Source of the DNA: Piezodorus guildinii
Taxonomy: Eukaryota; Arthropoda; Insecta; Hemiptera; Pentatomidae
NCBI GenBank assembly: GCA_023052935.1
Contig: CM041294.1
Coordinates: forward strand, 16,808,635 to 16,872,634
DNA: 64,000 nt
Direction of reading: 5' to 3'
Both the position numbers and the translations under genes were made by a program. The notes under the pieces are model-generated. The model was not told the DNA's origin. It ran no database searches and saw only the letters and a program-made list of their open reading frames with translations. Each line of letters begins with the position of its first letter. Positions within the stretch are counted from its first letter, which is position 1. This document shows, one piece after another, positions 38,064 through 50,800 of the stretch.

Positions 38064-38302
38064 ATTATAGGTGGAATAATCAGGAGTCTTTTTTTAAATA
38101 TTTTTAATTTTGCCAACGTTTTGGCTCAAGCTTGTGAGCCATCATTAGGGCATTACTGAGCCATGTCCAAGCATTTTGTCTATCTAGATGCTTGGACATG
38201 GCTCAGTAATGTCCTGATGATGGCTCACAAGCTTGAGCCGAAACGTTGGCAAAATTAAAAATATTTAAATAAAGACTGACTCCTGATTATTTCACCTATA
38301 AT
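38064..38302. repeat. Fold-back element F1, copy 2
   Basis: Arms match copy 1: ATTATAGGTGGAATAATCAG at the left, CTGATTATTTCACCTATAAT at the right, with GCTTGAGCCGAAACGTTGGC inside. The arm continues outward into TAGTTTCTACAGTCGAC, as at copy 1. A remnant of the right inner arm is seen again at about 39000-39071. Confidence 0.88.
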
Positions 38303-39257
38303 AGTTTCTACAGTCGACTATACATCCTCAAAACTATTATTTTTAACTTTAAAAATAGTTTCAATTTCAATATTGCGCAATAACACATTGATTTAAGTTT
38401 TACCATATAAGAGTATCTGCATTATTTTTATTATCACTGAAAATGATCACCTGATATTTGATTTAATGTACGTATTAAAGTTTAATATTTACAATATAGT
38501 TCTGTTGTGTGGATGAGGTATGAAAGAAATCTTCTACAAAACTTGGATTATTGGAAAAAAAGGCTTTCACAAAATCAGACTCGACTGTTAATGTTAACAT
38601 AATGTTTCTATTCAACTATATCATTTATCTTTAATTGGAATTTTTGTTACATTATATTTCTAGATTAAAAATAACGACTATTCAAATCAGACGTGCTAAA
38701 CATGGTAGATTTTTTGCTTCTTTTAAAACTAGATTAATTGGAAAAATAATGAAAGCATTCCTTTCAATATTTCTTTTGTTTTCACATAAAATATAATATG
38801 GCTCATCTTATCGGTTTGATCCAAAAGATTTATTCCAATTTTAGCAATAAAAGTTGGTATCAATCATGCCTTTTATTGTAAGATAGTCGTATTGTATATT
38901 TTTATAAGAACAATAACTAACAAGCAGCTATAATTGCATTAAAAGAGAAAGTGTTAAGCAATAGAATATAAAGAGACCATCAACAGGAACATGTCCATTA
39001 ATTGTCTATCTAGATGCTCTGGAATGTAAATGCCCTGATTACAAGCTTGAGCCGAAACGTTGGCAAAATTAGTCTTAACAAATAGGCTTAACAATTAGTC
39101 TCTGGAAAAAAAAAAATGTTGGGCCAAAGATATCTTCAACACCATATGTTTAGCCATTAAGGCTTTTATAAGTGCTGGATGATGAAGATCTTAAAATTCT
39201 CCTGAGATCTTAAAATATTTTTCATTGTGGATTAATTAGTTGACCGTTGAGAATTAC

Positions 39258-39346
39258 TGGAAGGAATTAGTCCGGGTGGCGGTAGTTGTTTAAACAACAA
39301 TTTAGTTGTTTCATTTAATGACCGCCACCCGGAATAATTCCTTCCA
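39258..39346. repeat. Compact GC-rich inverted repeat
   Basis: The left arm TGGAAGGAATTAGTCCGGGT extends into GGCGGT and pairs with ACCGCC, ACCCGG, AATAATTCCTTCCA at the right. The loop contains two copies of a GTTGTTTAAACAAC-like stretch. It stands out from the AT-rich surroundings. Confidence 0.75.
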
Positions 39347-39451
39347 TTAAAATATTTTTGTAAATACAGTAAAAGAAACGATGTAGTAACCTTTATTCCA
39401 ATACACACACAAAAATATTTTATATATATATAAACCCAAAGGATTAAAAAA

Positions 39452-40302
39452 AATATGGTGTGGGCAACACACGACTTTCACTTAGCTCGATTTATAAAAT
39501 CAATTTAAAAACTATTAAATATACTTCAATTTGGAAAATATTTTAAGTTGATCTTAATGTATTCATTTTTGTTGAAAACATATGATTTATATTAAATAAT
39601 ATAACTATTTAAAATTGTTAATCAGTAATAATTTTATTACCTATTCGTCACTTTATAATACCTTTAACAACTGTGTGTATCAGATAATATTTTTCCTAAA
39701 ATCTTTCTCTTACCAACGGTATATTATACGTCTATATTACTGCTCTTATTATAAAAAAAAAACATAGTAAAATAGTTTTGCTCTTTTAACCTTTAGTTGG
39801 TCATCAAATTCGTCCAACTTGTATATTTAGCCGTCCTTCATCAATGTCATTAAGATGATATGATTAATCTTTTGGAATGTACACAATTAAAGATAGTTTA
39901 GAAGAAAAAAATTTAAAATATTGGTATTTAGGTCCTGTCAGACTATTTCAAACAGAATGAAACCTACATGATATTTAAGCCCATTAAATTTAAATCAATA
40001 TAGTGAGTTCAATTAAAATTGTTAGAGCCATTTTTGAGAAAATCGTAAAAAGGTGCAAAATGCATGGTATAAAGTGGCTCTTCTGGTTAGCCAATTTTGA
40101 TGAAAAAGTTGCTGTAACATCTCCGGGGTATAGCTGTCTTAAATATGAAATTCGTACTACTTTTTGTTTTTGTGCTAGACTTTTCTTTTTTTTACACAAA
40201 CCTTTTTTTGGGACTTCCATTTAAAACTGGAATTCGAAAATTTTTATGACCACAATACTATCCCTTACTACATATTTCATATATAGGTATGTGAAAGTAA
40301 AA
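39452..40302 (+). repeat. Repeat family M, copy 5
   Basis: Starts GGGCAACACACGACTTTCAC and ends TATGTGAAAGTAAAATG, with the internal ATGCATGGTATAAAGT and a reduced CA core. Confidence 0.8.
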
Positions 40303-40424
40303 TGATTTCAAGCGACTAAAAACGTTTCATTTTAAGATTATAACAGAACTTACTTTTTAAATCTTACAAGTTCCGCAATTCTGGGTTGTGCAACCTTCCA
40401 AACTCTCCAGTGGCCACATGATTA

Positions 40425-41055
40425 AATAATATAACAGTATAAAATGGTAATGTACAACAATCACCTATGCTTATGACCTATTTGTCACATTATATTACCT
40501 TCCACGATTTTTAATTAAAATCTTTTGCTTTCCAATGGTATATTACTATTATAGTGTTTGGAAAAAAAAAAAAGAAGTATATTGAGCCATTTGTTATCAA
40601 TATTAATACGATATGATAAACTTTTTTGAACCTACACCATTAAAAGTAAGTTAGAGGAAGAAAATTCAAAATATTGGCATTCAAGTCCTGTCAGACTATT
40701 TCAATCAGAAAGATATTAAATCCAATTAAATTTTACATAGATGGAGTGAGTTTAATCAAAATATTTAGAGCCATTTTTGAAAAAATCGTAAAAAGGAACA
40801 AAATGCATGGTATAAAGTAGCACTTCCAGATTTTGGTGTAACATATCTGGCATATAGTTATGTTAAATATGAAATTTCAGTGTCTTGCAACTTTTGTTTA
40901 CATGCTAGACTTACCACAAACAAACACAGACCTTCTTATGTGACCTTAAGAGACCTTTTAAACGTTGAAAACTGGAATTTTTTTTTTAATATTTTCACAA
41001 TCACAATATTTTCCCTTACTGTATATTTCATATTTAGGTAAGCGATAGCAAAAAT
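40425..41055 (+). repeat. Repeat family M, copy 6, diverged and 5'-incomplete
   Basis: Shares ATGCATGGTATAAAGT, the AACACAGACCTT core and a TTTCATATTTAGGTAAGCGA-like end with the other M copies. Confidence 0.65.
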
Positions 41056-41282
41056 TATTACTGAGAATAAGAAAGAGGACTTTATTTATTCTATTGGAAA
41101 TCATTCTATTAACTACTTAAGAGTATGAAATTATTAGGGAGAGAATTTGTATTTTAGTGAAATGTAGAAAGGGAAAAAGCTGTCTTGATGTTTAAAGGTG
41201 GAATGATCTCTTTAAGTAACTTTTAAGACCATACAATTTATTCATTGTTGTGACTCTCACTCCTTCAATCGTCCCTATAATT

Positions 41283-41395
41283 CCCTTCCCCGAAGAAGGC
41301 CTATAATTTAAGTCGGAACGTCGGCACCATTAATTAAGTTTATGCTTGATTGTGTGTCCATTTGAGTGCACCCTTAACTAACTTCTCCCACATAA
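41283..41395 (+). repeat. Fold-back F2, one-armed copy
   Basis: CCGAAGAAGGCCTATAATTT, GTCGGAACGTCGGCACC, TTAATTAAGTTTATGCTTGA and the TTCTCCCACATA end match one arm of F2. Confidence 0.7.
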
Positions 41396-41684
41396 CATTT
41401 ATAAATGTTGATATTAATATCAAATGGCTATTGTGTCCAATTAATTCGTAAAAGGTTACTATGGTTATCAGGTAGTTAGAAATTGGTTTCCTTAACGTCT
41501 AATATAAATTATTTTACTAATTTATTTAATAGTTAAAGTTTATTTTTAATGTATAAAATGCATAAACTTCACCACTCTTTTATTAAATATTGATGGATAT
41601 TTCGGCTAAAATGCCATCTTCAGGTGGAATAGACCAATTTTATCTAAGCTGAGTGGAGGCTTATACCCAGAAGCCTCATCAAGA

Positions 41685-41813
41685 GGAATTGTTCATTTAT
41701 TTTACATCACTTTATGCTACTAAGGCTAATCGGACGATGCTACGTGGGAGTCCTAAATTTTGCCTATCCAGGTTTTATTAGGATAGGGATCTTTAACGAG
41801 TACCTGACATCGA
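41685..41813 (-). mobile_element. 5'-truncated SINE-1 with perfect 11-bp target duplication
   Basis: CCTCATCAAGA occurs at 41674-41684 and 41814-41824. Only the 3' ~129 bp of SINE-1 is present. The tRNA-like head is missing although the duplication is perfect, so truncation happened during insertion. Confidence 0.93.
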
Positions 41814-41887
41814 CCTCATCAAGAATCTACAACTAATTTATTTTTAAGTTAAAAATTTTCCAATAGTATTATTTTTTTCCAAGCAGT

Positions 41888-41893
41888 TTTATT
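41888..41893 (-). terminator. AATAAA polyadenylation signal overlapping the dsRBD stop codon
   Basis: The final codons read GAA AAA TAA AAC on the minus strand, so AATAAA includes the stop itself. If used, the 3' UTR would be only some 15-30 nt. Confidence 0.4.
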
Positions 41894-44800
41894 TTTCAAC
41901 AACGTTGTCTGATTTACTTCCAATTTTCTGTTTTTGCTCCTTTTTCTTTTGTTCTTTTATATCGTGATATTTATCTAAAATGAGCTTCGCTGACATCCTT
42001 TTAGCAATGTCCTTGTTTTTTCCATATCCTATTAAGATACAATTAGTAATTAAAATAAAGTTAAAACAAAATAAAATAAACACTACTTTGCTATTGTGAA
42101 ATTTTTGAGGTACCTACCACACAAATGAATTAGATCTTAAGACCCTTGAGTGATGAAATGACTTTTAGTTTCCTTTGTATAAATATCTAGATGAAATTTA
42201 ATTTTTATCGCCTTATGAACATATTCTATAGTTATCTATTTATTTAGTAATATTACAACCTGTCTAAGAGAGGACTCTGGTAAGTGATTGAGATTCATTC
42301 CCACAATATTTACCAAATAAAAAATAAAAAAAACAGAAGGAAAAAAACAGATAAAGTTATATTATATTAAAAAGAAATGCATTCCTATGTAAAATATTAA
42401 CAATCATATAAACATATTAAACAAATTGAAAAAAATGGCTTAGTGAACCAGAACACTTATTTACACACTTCTACCATCCAAGTCCAATTCTCAACATCAA
42501 CTTTAAATAAGCTGTTGGCCAACATTCTTAGCTTGATTTTTTAAAGTAATTAATTTTTTTTTTTTAAATCTGGTGCTGGCAACACACGACTTTCACTTAC
42601 CTCCGTTGTTAAAATCGATTAAAGAGTTTTCAAATACAGTTAAGAGATAAAAATGAGTGAAACTAATAAAGAATTAATTAAATTGAATTTATATAGAAAC
42701 ATGTTTTATTAAAAAATCTATTATATTATTGTATAAAAAAATCAATTAGTTTTATTCTCTTTTCATCACTCTTTATTAACTTTTACAAGCTTGTGTTTAA
42801 GATAATATTTTTGCTAAAATCTTTAGCTTTCCGATGGTATATTATACACGTACATTACTGTTAAAAAAAAAAAAAATTGCATTAACTAAAAATATTTTAG
42901 CAGTTTTCTCCTTTAGTTGGATATCAAATTCATTCAACTTATATATTTACCAGTTTTTATCAATGATAATATATGGGTCATTTTTCTTCTGGTTAGCTAA
43001 TTTTGATGAAAAAGTTACTGTGACTCTATGGGCCTATAGTTGTTTTACATTTTTTGTTTTCGTGCTTGACTTATCACACTCACACATACACACAGACCTT
43101 TTTTCGGGACTTGGTTATTTACACTCAGGGGTCCCTTAATTGTGTATTTCCGTTGAAAACTAGAATTAGAACATTTTCACGATCACAATACTTTACCTTA
43201 CATTTCATATATAGGTAAGTGAAAGTAAAAACAATTTTTGAAACATCTGAATCAAATTTAATAAAAAATTCTTTTGGTCCTTTACATGAAATTATTTTTA
43301 TTTATATTAGAGCTTTTAATCACAAGGGTAATTTGCATCCCATCTAACCATTTCCATTCATAACTATATTATTATTATGTGTCTTTATCTTAGAAATTAT
43401 TCGCTACCATCAATAACTTTTCATTAATATCATTAGGGAAACGCTTATAATTGCTAACTTACCCACAGCATTCAGACCAAGAGCTTTACATCGAATATGG
43501 TTGCCAGAAGTATTTATCAAAGGGGTGTATATAGGAGATCTTTGATATTCCTCTTGAGACAGTGTTTCTAGCTCTTCATCAAATGGCAAATATTCACTCA
43601 TCAACATAATTGCAAGTTCCAGTCTGTTAGAGGAAATATAATTAGTATTCCATTGTTGTTTGAAAAATAAACTGACTTATAAAGCTTTGTATGCCTGATG
43701 TAGAATATTACCATTTTATTCATTATGAATTATTATTATATGGTCAAGAAAAATATAAGCCAGAAGCTGTTTATTTTGAAATCATGCAAAAATCATTTAT
43801 GTTTGAATCGATTATTGAAGGATTCGCATTGGATTGAATTTAAAAATAAGGGCTGCAGTGTGTTATTATATACACTTTCACTTACCTCTGTTGTTAAAAT
43901 CAATTTAAGAAATTTTAAATACATTGAAAGATACAAATAAATTGACCGGGGTTTGATTCCCGCCGGGGAGGCAATTTTTTCTTAATGGGAGTAAATAATC
44001 TATTATATTTTTATCGACAACAATCAGTTTTATCAGTTAGTTTTACCGGCTTTTTATCACACTCTATTAACCTTTAAAATTCCGTATATTATACATCTAT
44101 ATTACTATTCTTGTGTTATAAAATGAAAAAAATGCATAAAAAAATATTTTAGTACTTTTCTCCTTTAGTTGTTTATCAAATTTGCCCAACTTGCATATTT
44201 ACCCGTTATTTATCAATGCTAATAAGATGATGTTCCAATTTTTTTTAAATCTATAAAATCAAAGGTACTTTAGAGGAAGAAAATTTAAAATATCGGCATT
44301 TAAGCCCTGTCAAGACTATTTCAATCAGAATGAAATCTGCATGATATTAAAGTCCATTAAATTTGACATCCGAAAGTTTTCTGGATCACAATACTTTCCC
44401 TTAATATAAATTTCATACATAGATAAGTGAAAGTAAAAAATTGCCTAAAAATGTTTCATATATTAAAATGATCGTTGATCAAATTATAATTAATCTGTTT
44501 ATTTTTGTTGAATAGTCGAGCTGTTTCTATAAAAACAATCCAAAAACGTGAAACGACATACAAGGTTTACAATTAGGTGGCGCCCCAGAAACCATTATCA
44601 TTTTTACTTTCAGTTACCTGTATATGAAATATATAAGGGAAAGTATTACTATCATGAAAATTATAATATAATATATATTTAGAATTTAATGAAGTGAAAT
44701 TAATTTTATAGGACATCATAAGATCGTTGCCATAGCTTACTGGTCAAAATTTAATGTTTTCAACTCAGGAGCTAACTTTCCTCTTTTTTGCCTCATCATT

Positions 44801-47800
44801 ATAGTTTTAATAAGGTTGGCTGCAGCACGTTGTTTTGCTATAACTCTTTTTTTCCCACGTCCTTCTCCTACCAATTAAATTGAATTTCATTATTACTGAT
44901 CTTAAATATAGCTACATTTTGTGAGGATTTAATATTAATTATTTTATTATGTTATGATTAGGGAATGGCTGTTCCACAATCCATTCCTACAGACTTTGTT
45001 CTCTGCAAGGAACAGGAATTTTATTGTTTCCGTTAGGAACTGATAGTAATTTTTTTAGTCACTGTACAAGGAAATATGTCTAGAAATTAAATGATAAAAG
45101 ATTGAGAGTTAAGATAAAACAGGAATGGAAAGAAAAAAGGATTAGTATAGCTAGTTTAAAGATTGTGGAAAAGTCTGTCCCTATCTGTATGAGTGAAACA
45201 AAATACAAGTGTTCCTCAGACTTTTATCTATATCTACCTAAATATTGCGAGATTCTTTTTTACTTTATTTTCATTCTGAAAAATATTTGTGCCTTAAAAT
45301 GCTTCAAGTTTTTAGTTAGTGACTTTACATTTTCAGATAAGTAAATTATGTAATTAACAGCACCGCTATATTTGTAATGATTAAAAGTAAATGTATCTAA
45401 ATTACTCAAGTTTCGTTATTAATTACAGGAATCCTTGTCATTATACTATTTTAAAACTGCTGCATGAATAATTTCAGTTCATTTTGTATGGTATCAATTA
45501 TAATAAAAAATGGTAAAAAAAATTATATATTTCAAATTAATTGTGGACATTTTACATTTAATAATTAAATCACACTACATTCCAGCAATTATGATTACAG
45601 GATTCTCTACACCACTTTTAATTTTCCTTAGGAATAATACAGCTTCACGGCCATCAATCAATCTATGATCATATGTAAGTGCAACATACATCATTGGCCT
45701 GACAACTATTTGTCCTTTGATTGCTATAGGTCTCTCAAAAGTTGCATGCATACCTAAAATAGCTGACTGGGGAGGATTTATAATAGGTGTTCCCATCAGC
45801 GAGCCGAAAACTCCACCATTACTAACTGTAAATGTACCTCCATTCATATCATCAATGGATAATGTACCTTTTTTAGCCTTGTCACCAAGCATATTAATGT
45901 GTTTTTCAATATCAGCGAAGTTCATTTCATTAACATTTCTAATCACAGGTACAACCAAACCTTTAGGAGTGGCAACTGCTACTGAAATATCTACATAATC
46001 TCTGTAAATAATTTCATTATTAATTATGCATGCATTAACAATTGGCTGATCTTGAAGTGCATAAGCACAAGCTTTACACAAAGTCGACATAAAACCCAGT
46101 TTTACACCATGTTTCTTAGTGAAAGCTTCTTGATGTGTTTTTCTGAAATTTATCAAATTAGACATATCAATTTCATTGAATGTGGTCAACATAGCATTTT
46201 CATTTTGGGCTTGTTTTAATCTTTGGCCTATTATTTGTCTTATTTTGCTCATTTTAACTCTATATTCACTTCTTGTACCAGCTATTTCCTTAGTTGGATC
46301 TTTGGGCAGTGCTTTGGCAACACCAGGTGCCTTTGATGGCATCGGCTCAAGTTTAGGTGGAGGTTTTTCGATTGGGGGTGCAGCTGAAGGTATAGGTACA
46401 TCTGAAACTTCTATAGGAGGTCTTGTATCTGGTGCTGGAGGTGTTGAAAATGTTTTTTTTACAACTACAGGTGCAGAGGGTTTTGTATCCATTTTTGCAG
46501 GTGCAGGTTTTGAATCCGTTTTTGCTGGTGCAGGGAGTCTGGTATCTGTTTTAGCAGGAGCAGAGGCAGGTTTTGCAGCAACAGCTCCAACTTTTATACG
46601 AAATGCTTTCTGTTTTGATTTCACAACTGATCCTTCATCGGCATATGTTGCCACAATCACTCCATTCGCTGGTGCATGCACTTCAATAACAGTTTTATCA
46701 GTTTCTATTTCACAGACCACTTCATCTGCTACAACACTGTCTCCCAATTTCTTTCTCCATTTCATATCTCCCTCTGAAATAGCTTCAGGAAATTCAGGTA
46801 CATCCACATCCATTTCTTCATAAAGCACCGTTGATATTTTAAAACCTCTTGAATGATTATCAAACATTGATGTAGCTTTATCATTATTAGGATTATTTCT
46901 TGTGAAGTTGAATATGGTAGATCTTCTAATTAATAAGGAATGTCAAAAGCTTTCAGTACTGTCTTTTTATTTCTAATGGAAATCTGCCTAATAACAGAAA
47001 TAGCATTTTTGCTTGATATTCTTATTGATAAACATAATATACCTGCCATTAGAAATCTCAATTAGCTTAACCACTATTTCATGTAGATTTTACCATGTAG
47101 AGCAAACTGGCACTATTTTCTTCATTCCGATTTAAGCTGATGTCACTCACTTTCAACACAAACTAATAGATTACAATCATTACATGATTCTCCAAAATAA
47201 ATAATGAAAAAATGTAAAACATCAAAATTCTAAGAGAGTTAAAGAAAACCCAGGTCTTCCACTAAATAGCGAAGTATCTTAACAGGGCTGCCACCAAAAG
47301 AAATCGAAACAAGAAGTTACATTTAGACTTTAGTAAAAAACAATAAATAATGATTAATTTTGAACGCTTTTACAAAACTATGCACGATACTGTTCCTTAG
47401 AGTACCTCTAATCAGTTTCTAACTGTAAACAACTTGAGGAAATTCAAAAAAACACTAAAGAGGGAATGCTAAAACTTGATCAGACCTATCGATTTAAAGA
47501 ATGGTTGCTATGTAACGTATAAAATGTCCACGTGAGTAATAATTAAACCTAACATTTTGAATTGTTTAATGTAAAAAACAACAACAATGATTAAATATTC
47601 TGTCTAAAAATAAATACCTCTTATGTCAGTACCACTTTGGAAGCACTTAACTAACGAAATAAATAGATACATTCAATTGCCAATAGACCAAAGAAAATTA
47701 CCTCAGTGTGTTGAGGAGTTTTTAAAATGGTTCTATTCATAGTATTTTTCTAGGTAATTGTAAATATTATACCAATTTTAATAACTCAGAATATAGTCGA

Positions 47801-50800
47801 TTAAATAATATAACAAAGTCAAGATTAAGCTTTAATGTATGCTGAATATGAGTAAGAGTGGGAGTGATGTAGATGCCTTTGTACATATTAATGAAGAAGG
47901 TTTGCTATGGTCTTAAGGGCAATCATCCCTTAAGAGACGCGAGGAACTGTAAAAATAATTATATAAATTACTAGCGGTAGGAAACCAGCATAGTTTCCCG
48001 CACTACCAGGTTTTGGCGCTAACCACATTTGTGCTCGGTCTTTCTCATTCTGGATGTATGAAATATAGCTGCATGTACAGAACTTAATAAGTGATGGAGA
48101 AACACTGGGTAAAAGCCTTTAAGATTAAAACAGAACTTAAAATCTCTAAAAACTAATTTTTAGTTTGAAATATCAAAATATTTCGGAAATGTTTTAAAAC
48201 TTTATTTTTCTTTGTACCCAAATAAAGACTGAGATATTAGCATTGGGATTTAACACACAAGCATTATCCCTATAGTAGACTAGCTTTTTTAACTGTGATA
48301 ATTTATTTAGTCCCAAGATAAACACCATAGATTTATTCAATGTAAAAACATCGACAAAATTGGATGTACACAGAAATTTGATAGAATCCGAAGAATATCA
48401 GATGATAAGGCTAAAGGGGGGGGGGAGGAATATATGACAAGGTATCAGGTATGACAAGGTATACAAAAGGAGGAGGTATGACAAGGTATCATCTCACAAA
48501 CCAACAGGTTTCAAAATTAATGCAACTTAAATTTTGCAATGTCACAAAGCATTTTGGGAGTTCAATTCACCAGACATACGACAAATTACTTTGTATTATT
48601 ATTATTACTTTGTGAATGGTTATACATGTACATTTTAACATTGCTTGATTAATTTTCCTGTAAAATCCAAAACAACTAAAAATATGTTAAAACAATCCAA
48701 ATGGATGATTAAATATATCCCCTACGTGTTATAAAAATTATAATTTTGAAACTCCTTAAATAATAAGAAGGTCAACACTGTAACCAAAAACCTCTTGTAA
48801 CCTTCCCAGTGTGTTAGTGGTGCCATGTGACTTGTTTCATGTTTAGGATTTAGTGAAGCATTTAAATTAATTTTTCAAGAGTTACATTGAATTTAACCCT
48901 GTGACATCTATTGTGATTCGATTGTGCGCTTAAAAGTGATTAAAGAACTTTGAACTATTTAGGTTTTAAATTTAAACTAGAAAATTTAAAAGATGGTGTT
49001 CAATAAAGGTAAGTTGAAAAGAAAATTAACTAACGAAAAAGTTGCTAAAGAGAAGGAAGAAGAACATTTCAAGATTAATGAAGATAATATTGATGATATA
49101 CCATTGAAAGACATTGACCTCAATGATGATGATTCTGAAACAGATAATGATTCTGAAATTGGTTCTAGTAGTGATGAAGAAGATGAAGGAAGCTCAGACT
49201 CAACTGTGTACAGTGATAGTGAGGAGTTTGAATCAGATGAAGAGAAAGAAGATAGCAATAGCCCTGCTACTAAGCTTAAAAACATTGTTTCTGAAAGTTC
49301 CAGTGAAAATAAGGATAATAGTGATGCTCAAGAATACATTCCTAAAAGTATTAGTTCAAAAGAAGATGATGTAGATGAATATGCAAGCCATGATACATCA
49401 GATGAAGAAGATATCAGGAATACTGTTGGAAACATACCGATGAATTGGTATGATGAATATGAACATATCGGGTATGATTGGGAAGGAAAGAAAATAATGA
49501 AACCTAATCAAGGTGACCAGATTGATATGTTTTTGAAAAAAATGGAAGACCCCAACTTCTGGCGAACTGTTAAAGACCCTCAAACTGGTCAAGATGTTGT
49601 TTTATCTGATAAGGATATAGAATTAATTAAGAGAATAGAGTCTCATAAAATTCCAGATAAAGATTATGACGACTATGCTCCATGGGTTGAGTGGTTTACC
49701 TCAGAAGTAATGGAAATGCCTTTGCGGAAGTTCCCAGAGCATAAGAGATCGTTTTTACCAAGCAAAGATGAAATGAAGAAAGTTTCGAAGTATGTTCATG
49801 CAATGAAAATGGGATGGATGAAAACTAGAAGAGCAATGAAACTAGCTGAAAAGAAAAAAATGGAGCAGGGACCTAAGTTTTATATGTTATGGCATTCTGA
49901 TGATGCTGCTGAAGAAATGAGAAGAATTCACAATCATATTCCTCCTCCAAAACGTCCCTTGCCCGATCATTCTGAATCTTATAATCCGCCTGAAGAGTAT
50001 TTATTTAATCAACAAGAACTAAAAAAATGGAATAGAGAGAAAAAGTCCTTGGGGAACAAAAAATTACACTTTGTTCCTCAAAAATACAATTCCCTTCGTG
50101 AAGTTCCAGCTTATAAACGGTTCATTAGGGAGAGATTTTTAAGATGCCTAGATCTTTACATGTGCCCTAGAGCTATTAAAATGAGATTAACTATTGAACC
50201 AGAAGATCTTTTACCAAAGTTGCCTACCCCTAAAGATTTGCAACCTTTTCCTACTGTTGTATCCATTACCTATTCTGGGCATACAGATATGGTTAGATCC
50301 ATTACTATTGATCCTTTTGGTCAATATTTAGCATCAACCTCTGATGATTCTTCTGTCAAGTTTTGGGAGGTTAGTACTGGGAGATGTTTAAAAACGATCC
50401 CTATTAATGGGGTTGGTAAATGCATAACTTGGTGTCCAAATCAAGCTGTCTGTTTAGTTGCTGTAGCTGTCGAACGAAGGATTCTTTTAATCAACCCACA
50501 GTTAGGCGATAGTTTAGTAGTTAGTAAAAACGATGATCTACTTGATACACCACCACCTGAAGATAAACTTACTTCAGAAAGAATTAAGGCTGCTGTCCAA
50601 TGGGAACATGTTTCTCCTTCCGATGATAATTGGAAAAAGGGAGTCCGTATTGTGCTTCACCACTTCAAGGAGGTTAAGCAAGTTTCATGGCATGGGCGAG
50701 GAGATTATTTTGCTACTGTCATGCCTGATGGAGAAAATAGATCGGTATTAATTCACCAGTTATCCAGAAGAAGGTCCCAACTACCCTTCTCTAAACCCAA

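Larger units (their letters stand above)
37128..41888. other. Convergent intergenic region between the CUB/LDLa and dsRBD genes
   Basis: The CUB/LDLa 3' UTR starts here, with AATAAA signals near 37230 and 37421. Then come F1 fold-back copies, a compact hairpin (39258-39346), two M copies, a half F2 and a truncated SINE. No other gene is seen. Confidence 0.7.

Noticed and set aside
46176..46823. 215-codon open frame antisense to DLST
   Set aside because: Gly/Ala/Ser-rich translation opposite the repetitive Pro/Ala linker; a shadow of the real gene.
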